Assembly: GCA_958448165.1 (NCBI GenBank)
Contig: CAUDCW010000002.1
Span: 186,001 to 250,000, forward strand
Length of the DNA: 64,000 bases
Direction: 5' to 3'
Source of the DNA: an uncultured Oscillospiraceae bacterium
GTDB lineage: Bacteria > Bacillota > Clostridia > Oscillospirales > Acutalibacteraceae
The notes below the pieces were generated by a model. It worked only from the letters and a program-made list of their open reading frames with translations, made no database searches and was not told the DNA's origin. Of the stretch, positions 40,741 to 46,586 are shown piece by piece (positions within the stretch are counted from its first letter, which is position 1; each line of letters begins with the position of its first letter). A program made the position numbers and the translations under genes.

Positions 40741-42722
40741 TAGTAATCGTCCTTTCTTTTTTCTGCGTTTTTTATCATCCGCCTTATATCAACCTTAGCC
40801 TCGCCGCCAACTGCTTCAGGCAGCCTGTCCTGCTCTTCTGCATAAACAATTTCCGTTATCGGAGCAGAGTGACTAAATGTTGTTTCCTGCATATTTCGTT
40901 CGGCTTTGCGCTCGTAAAGTTTAAGCACATCAATGTTACCGTGTCTTTCCTGAGCTGTTTCAGATATAACCTTAAGCTTATCCTTGACAATTTTCTTGTA
41001 GCGGCGCTTGGTCTTCATAGCCTTGCTCAGACCTTCCTGGTCCTCAACCTGTGACAAGAAGCCTTGCATCATATCGGTATTCAGAGACACAACATCAATT
41101 AACTCATCCTTTTCGCTATATACACGAACCGACATTAAATCCTCGGGGTCATAGCGTACATATACCTTTTTGCCCTGCAGCCAGTGGAGGTTATCATTCT
41201 TGTAGTACAGCCTTTCGCCACGAACCACAATGCTCACGCCATTCTTGCCGACCGTCTGTATTCTTGAGGTACGCATCATCATAAGATTGAGCACATTCTC
41301 ATCTCTCGGCATTCTCAGCTTCTGCAGATGCTCGTTATACACATCAATTTTCTTCTTGCCTCGGTCAGCTACTACCGGACCGTTATATATACGGTGATTG
41401 AAGTAGCCTTCAATCATTTTGTCGATAGTTTGTGCAAGCTCGCTGTCCTTCGGAGCCTTGCCTGCCTTGAGGTTTTCCTTAAGCCGTTCCGGGCGAGTAG
41501 TCACGCTTGAGCCGCAGTATGTATCAAACAAGGTAGACAGGAATGTAAAATCTCTGAAATATCGTTCAATCGGTTTTGCCTTGCCGTTTGCCGGAAGAGC
41601 ATTCGCCATCGTAATTCCTAATCTGTCAAGAATTGTTTTGGGCATCTTGATTGGTTCTTTAGGGTTTTTGCGGTTTCTGTGACCCCTGCCGCCTATATCG
41701 TGCGTTAAATACTCATTGCCGTTATCGCACAAAATATATCTTGGCATTGTTCCGGTCTTCATAATGCTTTTGCGTAAAGCTAACAGAGTTGATTGTGACG
41801 ACGGGTTATCAGTCATTACCCAGCCCACATAAACGCCGCTTCGCAGGTCTACAAAAGCCGACAGCGTGGGTCTGTGATGTGTTTCTGTGCCGTCCTCCGC
41901 AACGGCAATAACATCTATTGTATGTCCGTCCGCTACCCAGACATCATTGACTCCGATATCGCTGTAATCTCTGTCAATTGTCGGTTCAAAGTAATCGCTG
42001 TAGTATTTCTCACCTTGACTCAGCGCGAGAAGTACCTTCGGAATTTTCTTATACATTTTGTAGCAGGTATCAATGCTCGGCAGCTTAGCCATAAGCTCAT
42101 ATTCGTTATCCTCTTCAAACTTAATCTGCATAGTTTCATACGCCCGAGCGACTTTCATATGCTCGTTGAGTATCAGGTTATTAAACAGACACACTATCTC
42201 ATCCGGAACACCGCTGTAGCCCTTGCGAGCCTTGCCTCGTGTATCAACCAGGCTGGACAAGTTACCTTCCTCTATCGCCTTTTTCTTGCGGTACAGCGTT
42301 CCCGATGAAAGCTTTACATCTGGGTATTTGTCCTTTGCGTAAGCTATATACGACTTCGTGGCTTCACCTCTGTTGCATTCAGCGGTGGCACAATATTTGT
42401 CCCAGTCTGCAATAATGCGATACCAGAGGTTAATTTCCTCACGCTCTGGCTCGGAGAACTCCTCGAAGCTCTTCTGCCTCTGAGCAGGCTTTTTATTTTT
42501 CGGCTTCGGCAGCAGCTCATCCGGAATTGGTAAGCTACGAGTTTTGTAGTATTCGAGTTGTTTATCCGGGGAGAGTTCGGTTACAGGGATAAGATATACA
42601 TCTTTATTGCGATTATCTCGTTTAACACAGTTTTTGATTTTATTATCGCTCGCCAGACGGCGCACATGTCTTTCGCTGTATCCGCTGTATTCAGCGTAAT
42701 CTGCGGTATTAAGATATACCAC
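40740..42722 (-). CDS. MuA-type DDE transposase
   Basis: 660 residues. An N-terminal winged helix (TADYAEYSGYSERHVRRLAS) binds end DNA. The catalytic core has Asp in VWVADGHTID (about residue 265), Asp in YILCDNGNEY (about 332) and Glu in GKAKPIERYF (about 382). The C-terminal Mu domain follows (EQDRLPEAVGGEAKVDIRRM). It cuts and joins phage ends for integration and replicative transposition. GTG 42722 is the start (AAGGTGAAAGC upstream). Two hairpins lie in its leader (42757-42803). Confidence 0.94.
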   Translation of the reverse strand: MVYLNTADYAEYSGYSERHVRRLASDNKIKNCVKRDNRNKDVYLIPVTELSPDKQLEYYKTRSLPIPDELLPKPKNKKPAQRQKSFEEFSEPEREEINLWYRIIADWDKYCATAECNRGEATKSYIAYAKDKYPDVKLSSGTLYRKKKAIEEGNLSSLVDTRGKARKGYSGVPDEIVCLFNNLILNEHMKVARAYETMQIKFEEDNEYELMAKLPSIDTCYKMYKKIPKVLLALSQGEKYYSDYFEPTIDRDYSDIGVNDVWVADGHTIDVIAVAEDGTETHHRPTLSAFVDLRSGVYVGWVMTDNPSSQSTLLALRKSIMKTGTMPRYILCDNGNEYLTHDIGGRGHRNRKNPKEPIKMPKTILDRLGITMANALPANGKAKPIERYFRDFTFLSTLFDTYCGSSVTTRPERLKENLKAGKAPKDSELAQTIDKMIEGYFNHRIYNGPVVADRGKKKIDVYNEHLQKLRMPRDENVLNLMMMRTSRIQTVGKNGVSIVVRGERLYYKNDNLHWLQGKKVYVRYDPEDLMSVRVYSEKDELIDVVSLNTDMMQGFLSQVEDQEGLSKAMKTKRRYKKIVKDKLKVISETAQERHGNIDVLKLYERKAERNMQETTFSHSAPITEIVYAEEQDRLPEAVGGEAKVDIRRMIKNAEKRKDDY

Positions 42723-42756
42723 GCTTTCACCTTCTTTTTTGACCTGTCATCATCAG

Positions 42757-42803
42757 TGCAGGGAGGTCAACCCCTGCAGACCGTCACGGCTCAACCGTGG
42801 CGG
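42757..42803 (-). other. Two tandem hairpins in the transposase leader
   Basis: TGCAGGG/CCCTGCA at 42757-42778 and CCGTCACGG/CCGTGGCGG (one mismatch) at 42781-42803. The second covers the upstream gene's stop codon. Without a T-run they may slow read-through or translation and so set transposase level. Confidence 0.5.
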
Positions 42804-43018
42804 TTTCGACTATTTATGATGTATTCGTTGGCGAGTACCTGCACCGCCTCGGGTTCAAGTCCCGTGTCCTCGTATTTACAAAGCTTCTCAAGCACTCTGC
42901 CAAGAGGACACGAACCGCAGGAAAACTCATATGCTTCGCAGAGCAGCGGCACTTTTTCGCAATAATCACCGCCGGCCCATCCGGAATCTCCATATTCTCT
43001 TATCGTCAATCTATCCAC
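42791..43018 (-). CDS. Conserved small Cys-rich phage protein (75 aa)
   Basis: Carries the block CGSCPLGRVLEKLCKYEDTG LEPEAV (two pieces), a very common small-protein signature in Clostridia prophages; function unknown. GTG 43018 is chosen because GGAGAG lies 8 nt upstream, inside the preceding gene's end. Confidence 0.72.
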   Translation of the reverse strand: MDRLTIREYGDSGWAGGDYCEKVPLLCEAYEFSCGSCPLGRVLEKLCKYEDTGLEPEAVQVLANEYIINSRNRHG

Positions 43019-43235
43019 GCTTAATCTCTCCCGTGTATCTATTTCGCCCGGTCGCCTCGAGCATATCACCGATGGAGCGTCTGACTGCTGTATCTAACAG
43101 TGCAATATACACACTCCAAGCTTCGAGCGGGTTCTCATAGCAAGCTTCATCGCCGTTGGGTGTCACCACATGGTATGTGCCGTAGATTCTGTCGTAACAC
43201 AGCGTAAAACCCCTATTGTTAAAAAGTTCAATCAT
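43011..43235 (-). CDS. Small early phage protein (74 aa)
   Basis: MIELFNNRGFTLCYDRIYGT opens it, then YHVVTPNGDEACYENPLEAW and a helix. Overlaps both neighbours by 8 nt. A domain is not recognised; the N-terminal part looks beta-rich. ATG 43235 follows GAGGGGG. Confidence 0.68.
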   Translation of the reverse strand: MIELFNNRGFTLCYDRIYGTYHVVTPNGDEACYENPLEAWSVYIALLDTAVRRSIGDMLEATGRNRYTGEIKRG

Positions 43236-43434
43236 AGTAGCCAAACCCCCTCGAAACAAAATCTGCGATTGCGTCCTTTCTCCTGTGGAAGTAGTTACCT
43301 GCGCACGGTTTATTATGCGAATCCAAGTACCATACAACATAAGGCGCCAGAGCTGTCGAACTGTGGCCGATAACAAACCTATCTTCAACGTTGGCTATTA
43401 TCTTGTAGCCTTGGTGTTTATCTCCGATGTTCAT
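43228..43434 (-). CDS. Small early phage protein (68 aa)
   Basis: MNIGDKHQGYKIIANVEDRF, VIGHSSTALAPYVVWYLDSH and a basic end (GNYFHRRKDAIADFVSRGFG). Similar short proteins occur in early regions of Clostridia phages without known function. GAGGGGGCG lies upstream of ATG 43434. Confidence 0.7.
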   Translation of the reverse strand: MNIGDKHQGYKIIANVEDRFVIGHSSTALAPYVVWYLDSHNKPCAGNYFHRRKDAIADFVSRGFGYYD

Positions 43435-43445
43435 ATGACGCCCCC

Positions 43446-43676
43446 TCAGTAAAGTATGTCGCCGATATAAAGGCCGTCATCAAGGTACTCTTTCATAAGC
43501 TCCTTAAACAACTTTACCGCATCAGTAAACAGTTCAGGATCACCTGCTATATACTCAAAATCTTCGTCTGTAGCTTCGTCCGGGACAGTTAATATCCAGC
43601 TATCAAAATAAGCCTCTTCGTTGTTCAAAGCTAAGATAATGGTATTCATTGCCTTAAGTATTTCAATCTTATTCAT
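43446..43676 (-). CDS. Acidic early phage protein (76 aa)
   Basis: MNKIEILKAMNTIILALNNE, then FDSWILTVPDEATDEDFEYI and a helical acidic end. It is short, negatively charged and follows the Cro-like gene; DNA-mimic or regulator roles are possible but unproven. AAGGAG lies 7 nt upstream of ATG 43676. Confidence 0.68.
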   Translation of the reverse strand: MNKIEILKAMNTIILALNNEEAYFDSWILTVPDEATDEDFEYIAGDPELFTDAVKLFKELMKEYLDDGLYIGDILY

Positions 43677-43677
43677 T

Positions 43678-43881
43678 TTAGGCTCCTTTTCCTGTGACAA
43701 AGTCGTAAACCGAACATTTAAGAGCGTCCGCAAGCTCAATTGCAAGCGGCAAACTGAGTGTTTTAGTTCCTCTCTCAATCTGAGCGAGCATCGAACGGCC
43801 AACGCCGACTTTTTGTGCGAGTTCTTCCTGTGTTAAACCTGATTTAATTCTGATTTTTTTGGTGTTTTCGCCGATATTCAT
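43678..43881 (-). CDS. Cro-like XRE-family regulator
   Basis: 67 residues, a single helix-turn-helix domain (IRIKSGLTQEELAQKVGVGR, SMLAQIERGTKTLSLPLAIE). First gene of the minus-strand early operon, facing the repressor gene across a 146-bp operator region. It should compete with the repressor for the operators. AGGAGG precedes ATG 43881. Confidence 0.88.
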   Translation of the reverse strand: MNIGENTKKIRIKSGLTQEELAQKVGVGRSMLAQIERGTKTLSLPLAIELADALKCSVYDFVTGKGA

Positions 43882-43913
43882 TTTTTTTACCTCCTAAATA
43901 TTGTTTATAAATT

Positions 43914-44006
43914 GTTACTGTGGTAACATAAGCATATGGCGGTTACTACAGTTACAGTATATCACCTTAATAGGTGATTTTCAATAAAATAACCTGATTA
44001 GGTGAT
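43914..44006. promoter_or_regulatory. Lysis-lysogeny operator and early promoter region
   Basis: The minus-strand early promoter is TTGAAA (43979-43984), 17 nt, TATACT (43956-43961). Its spacer is the palindrome ATCACCTTAATAGGTGAT (43961-43978). A second, weaker copy is AACCTGATTAGGTGAT (43991-44006). A different dyad, GTTAC-TGTG-GTAAC (43914-43927), and a GTTACTACAGTTAC repeat (43942-43955) lie nearer the Cro gene. The two operator types may serve repressor and Cro respectively. Confidence 0.75.
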
Positions 44007-44027
44007 TTTTTGGAGGTATGCACAAAA

Positions 44028-44738
44028 ATGGCATATGAAGTTTGGTATGACTCAACAGAAATTGCAGATAGAATTAGGCATTGCGCAAAGTTAAAGCATA
44101 TTTCTACCAAAAAGCTATTAAGTAGTTGTGATTTAGGGATAAATACTATTTCAAAAATTGCTAATGGTAGCGATATAAATTCAAAGAACCTTGCGAAAAT
44201 CGCAGATTGTTTAGAATGCTCGGTAGATTATTTGCTTGGCCGCACCGATAATCCTGAACTACACGAAATAGGCTGGCACGTCATGACTGAAATTCAAGTA
44301 ACACATAAAAATACTGACACAAAAGAAGATTCTTCACATCAACTAGGCAAAGAAAAGTCTTCTAAAAAACTTATAGCAAGACAATATTTCGATATGCCTG
44401 CATCCGCAGGAACTGGTGAGTGGCTAGGAGACGACAGCTCGTATTCTATCATTAATGTACCACTCACGGACGAATCAAGACGGGCCGACTTTATTATTCG
44501 TGTAGCCGGCGACAGTATGGAGCCAATATTCTGCGCCGGAGATAAGCTTCTTATTCTTAAAACCAAAACACTTGACGTAGGAGACATAGGAGTTTTTGTT
44601 TTAAACGGTGAATCGTATGTTAAGAAGCTTGGAAACTCAAAGCTCATTTCAATTAACCCAGCCTACAGCGACATTCCGTATGACAAAAATGACACCATTT
44701 TTATCGCAGGAAAGGTGATCGGTAAGGTCGAGGAGTAA
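44028..44738 (+). CDS. CI/LexA-type phage repressor
   Basis: 236 residues, the only plus-strand phage gene. The N-terminal helix-turn-helix (TKKLLSSCDLGINTISKIAN) binds operator. The C-terminal S24 peptidase fold has the nucleophile Ser in AGDSMEPIF (about residue 162) and Lys in ESYVKKLG (about 197), so RecA-stimulated self-cleavage and induction by DNA damage are expected, unlike Mu's c repressor. Cleavage is probably near the segment PASAGTGEW. ATG 44028 is preferred over TTG 44010, which overlaps the GGAGG site. Confidence 0.9.
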   Translation: MAYEVWYDSTEIADRIRHCAKLKHISTKKLLSSCDLGINTISKIANGSDINSKNLAKIADCLECSVDYLLGRTDNPELHEIGWHVMTEIQVTHKNTDTKEDSSHQLGKEKSSKKLIARQYFDMPASAGTGEWLGDDSSYSIINVPLTDESRRADFIIRVAGDSMEPIFCAGDKLLILKTKTLDVGDIGVFVLNGESYVKKLGNSKLISINPAYSDIPYDKNDTIFIAGKVIGKVEE

Positions 44739-44867
44739 GGGATGTTGCAAATTGCATAATTATAAATAATTTGTGTATATTTATGAAGAAGTCTAACTTA
44801 GAGCATGAGGACATTGCTATAAAGCCGCTTATCTTAAAAAGTTCTAAAAAATCCGATTATTATGCAA

Positions 44868-44907
44868 TGCGGACATATGTCCGCATAAAACAATAAAAAT
44901 GTCCGCA
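44868..44907. promoter_or_regulatory. Perfect 18-bp palindrome TGCGGACATATGTCCGCA plus half-site
   Basis: The palindrome at 44868-44885 is followed by a single GTCCGCA half-site at 44901-44907. It lies 130 bp after the repressor in the non-coding right end. A binding site for an unknown regulator or transposition factor is likely. Confidence 0.5.
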
Positions 44908-44950
44908 CAAAAACAACCCAAAGCGTTTGTTATCAAGGACATAAAAAATC

Positions 44951-45009
44951 TTTAAATGCCTATAAACGGCTATTTAAAGCGGTTTTAAAAGCGTTTAAAA
45001 ACTATTTAA
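44951..45009. repeat. Helically phased TTTAAA array, copy 1
   Basis: Six TAAA cores with spacings of 10, 12, 11, 10 and 11 bp and GC-containing spacers (GCC, GGC, GCGG, GCG). Such phasing bends DNA or arrays a protein on one helix face. It lies in the right end near the transposase sites. Confidence 0.55.
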
Positions 45010-45022
45010 TAACAGAAATTGA

Positions 45023-45060
45023 CCCCTGCAGAATCGGCGCTCAGACCGAATTTGCAGGGG
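45023..45060 (+). terminator. Long hairpin at the phage right end
   Basis: CCCCTGCA pairs with TGCAGGGG, with an inner TCGG/CCGA stem. It is followed by a T-rich stretch on plus, so it may end the repressor transcript. Confidence 0.6.
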
Positions 45061-45067
45061 CTTCTCC

Positions 45068-45087
45068 TTGATTTTAAAACGAGAAAA
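45068..45087 (+). repeat. Probable internal right-end transposase site (R2)
   Basis: TTGATTTTAAAACGAGAAAA matches L1/L2 closely, in the same orientation as the left-end sites. It lies 136 bp from the right terminus. Confidence 0.55.
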
Positions 45088-45140
45088 AACAAGCCGATTT
45101 CAAGTACGTTCAAAAACGAACACCCAAAAATCGGCTTGTT
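45088..45140. other. Perfect 13-bp inverted repeat near the phage right end
   Basis: AACAAGCCGATTT and AAATCGGCTTGTT flank an inner GTTC/GAAC dyad. Purpose unknown; it could be a terminator preventing host transcription from entering the phage. Confidence 0.5.
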
Positions 45141-45165
45141 TAAGCGGTTTTTATTAAATTGATTA

Positions 45166-45185
45166 TTTTTCACGGTTTTTCACGG
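45166..45185. repeat. Perfect 10-bp tandem repeat TTTTTCACGG
   Basis: Two abutting copies just inside the right-end transposase site. One helical turn long. A protein-binding role is possible. Confidence 0.5.
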
Positions 45186-45195
45186 ATAAGGAGTG

Positions 45196-45217
45196 GTTTT
45201 CTCATATTAAAATCAAA
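45196..45217 (-). repeat. Right-end transposase-binding repeat R1
   Basis: On the minus strand it reads TTTGATTTTAATATGAG then AAAAC, differing from L2 at two positions. It starts 6 bp inside the terminal TG, the same offset as L1. Confidence 0.75.
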
Positions 45218-45519
45218 TTTACAGCAACTACTGCAATCAGAAGCCAGCTTGGAAGCAGTGTGGGCAGGCTGAAACCGAAATTCTGCGAATTGATGTAGCT
45301 TACTGCAAACGGTGCGGCGGCAGTTATAATTCCGCCCAGTATGTAAATTACAGATGATACAACAGCAAATCTGCCTGCACTTTCTTCTGTGAACTGCTTG
45401 ATTTTCATAATACCGATACACCTTTTTGCACAGAGCTGAGCAATACCCAGTATCACGCCCAACACGCCTGTGACTGCAATAACGTAATCGTATGCCGGAA
45501 TTGTTTCAAAAATGTTCAT
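45202..45519 (-). CDS. Small multi-pass membrane protein, C-terminus replaced by phage end
   Basis: 105 residues with three membrane helices (YVIAVTGVLGVILGIAQLCA, AVVSSVIYILGGIITAAAPF, LPSWLLIAVVAV). The last six codons (VNLILI) and stop are phage right-end sequence. Joining the flanks restores a 113-residue protein ending LIAQTSILKKKH. The original gene was directly upstream of the 1126-residue lipoprotein gene. Two regulon promoters (45564-45599 and 45647-45681) precede it. ATG 45519 has GGAGGAAATTATT upstream; the 45606 start is rejected. Function unknown. Confidence 0.8.
   Translation of the reverse strand: MNIFETIPAYDYVIAVTGVLGVILGIAQLCAKRCIGIMKIKQFTEESAGRFAVVSSVIYILGGIITAAAPFAVSYINSQNFGFSLPTLLPSWLLIAVVAVNLILI
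45224..45228. repeat. Target-site duplication, right copy (GCAAC)
   Basis: Directly follows the terminal CA of the prophage and matches 11404-11408. Confidence 0.88.
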
Positions 45520-45563
45520 AATAATTTCCTCCGTTAATGAATTTAATTTAAGTTTGTGTACTG

Positions 45564-45599
45564 ATGATAACATACCCACTATGACAAAATACGGACAAA
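45564..45599 (-). promoter_or_regulatory. Regulon promoter, proximal copy, for the interrupted operon
   Basis: On the minus strand: TTTGTC, CGTAT, TTTGTCA, 12 nt, then -10 TATCAT preceded by TGT. Repeats are 11 bp apart. Confidence 0.75.
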
Positions 45600-45646
45600 T
45601 GTTCAATATTTATAAAATTTCGGGTATATATCATCTGTTATTTCTT

Positions 45647-45681
45647 ATTTTAACATACAGGGTGTGACAAATGCGTGACAG
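45647..45681 (-). promoter_or_regulatory. Regulon promoter, distal copy, for the interrupted operon
   Basis: On the minus strand: CTGTCA, CGCAT, TTGTCA, 12 nt, then -10 TAAAAT preceded by TGT. The repeat core is the same as the GLUG promoter (CTGTCACGCATTTGTCAC). Confidence 0.75.
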
Positions 45682-45731
45682 ATGGATATGTTTTTCTAAA
45701 AAAACAGAAATTTATAATTTCTGCAAGCAAA

Positions 45732-45760
45732 ACACGGTTGAGCTTTTGCCCAACCGTGTA
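45732..45760 (-). terminator. Terminator of the kinase-regulator operon
   Basis: ACACGGTTG pairs with CAACCGTGT, followed on the minus strand by TTTTG, right after the regulator's stop at 45771. Confidence 0.75.
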
Positions 45761-45770
45761 TAATAAATAT

Positions 45771-46586
45771 TCAGATGTTATTTTGCATCAGACCTGCGCA
45801 GGTTGATTCTGCCCAGCTGTACTGCATCATATACTCGCCGTGAAACCTTGGTTCACCGGTTTGCAGATAACTGAAATAATCGCAGTCAATTAGCTCAGTA
45901 TTAAGAAAATAGTTGTAGCCGTTTTGCTGGAGAACCTCCTCTGCATCTGCACAGCGAAGAGCATTTCGCAAATCTACAAACAGCTGGCGCACATATGTCA
46001 TATGCTTACTGTCATCTTCAATACCGCTCCACATTATAGAACAGATTTGCTTTGCCGTCATACCGGCACCTCTGCGGTCAACAAGAATTGCAAGCAGTTC
46101 TTTTGATTTTAACCGCTTAAAGTTAAGAATTTTTCCCTGTGCGTACACCTCAAAATTCCCGAAGCATTTAACCGTCAAAAGCTTGTCTTTGGTTTTTTCT
46201 TTGGTTTTTTCTTTGGCTTTTTCTTTGGCTTTTTCCTGCTTTATGTGGTCAATTTCAGCCTGTACCGCCTTTGCCGTAATCGGTTTTAAAAGGTATCCTG
46301 AAACATGAATTTTAAATGCCTCCACCGCATACTCCGAAAAGCCTGTACAGAAAACAATCTTGCAGTTTGGCTGAATTTCAAGCAGTTTTTCTGCAAGTGC
46401 AAGTCCGCCCATTCCACGCATACTTATATCGAGAAACGCAATATCAATCGGATTGGTTTTTGCCCACTCAAGAGTTGCCGTGCAGGATGTGAACTGTGCA
46501 ACAGACGATATATCGGGCGACTCCTTTACAGCCGAAGTCAATGCATTAAGCATAATCTGCTCGTCATCTACAGTCAATGCTCTCAT
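45771..46586 (-). CDS. SARP-type response regulator
   Basis: 271 residues. A receiver domain (acidic pair D7/D8, phospho-acceptor D53 in AFLDISMRGMGG, Thr in FCTGF, Lys in LLKPI) is joined by a Lys/Glu repeat linker (KEKAKEKAKEKTKEKTKDK) to an OmpR/SARP-like winged helix (LTVKCFGNFEVYAQG ... RLKSKELLAILVDRRG) with a short BTAD-like end. It overlaps the kinase gene by 4 nt, so they are partners. A paralogue starts the window (2-673). I infer that it activates the TTGTC direct-repeat promoters, because SARP-type domains bind direct repeats about 11 bp apart. Confidence 0.9.
   Translation of the reverse strand: MRALTVDDEQIMLNALTSAVKESPDISSVAQFTSCTATLEWAKTNPIDIAFLDISMRGMGGLALAEKLLEIQPNCKIVFCTGFSEYAVEAFKIHVSGYLLKPITAKAVQAEIDHIKQEKAKEKAKEKTKEKTKDKLLTVKCFGNFEVYAQGKILNFKRLKSKELLAILVDRRGAGMTAKQICSIMWSGIEDDSKHMTYVRQLFVDLRNALRCADAEEVLQQNGYNYFLNTELIDCDYFSYLQTGEPRFHGEYMMQYSWAESTCAGLMQNNI
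46186..46235. repeat. 12-bp tandem repeat coding the regulator linker
   Basis: About four imperfect copies of TCTTTGGTTTTT encode the KEKAKEKTKEKT linker of the response regulator. The paralogue at 2-673 lacks it. Slippage could change linker length in 4-residue steps without breaking the frame. Confidence 0.7.

Larger units (their letters stand above)
11409..45223 (-). mobile_element. Mu-like transposable prophage with siphovirus structural genes
   Basis: The ends read 5'-TGTAGCTTTGATTTTAA on the left and, inverted, 5'-TGTAAATTTGATTTTAA on the right, flanked by GCAAC direct repeats. The element encodes a DDE transposase and MuB-type ATPase, repressor and Cro, GemA and Mor, a full head and siphovirus tail gene set, lysis genes and a methylase. 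Every phage gene except the repressor is on the minus strand. No frameshift or large deletion was noticed, so it may be functional. Confidence 0.9.

Noticed and set aside
46186..46235. Short regular repeats considered as a CRISPR array
   Set aside because: Units are 12 bp, abutting, without spacers, and code for a Lys/Glu linker inside a gene.
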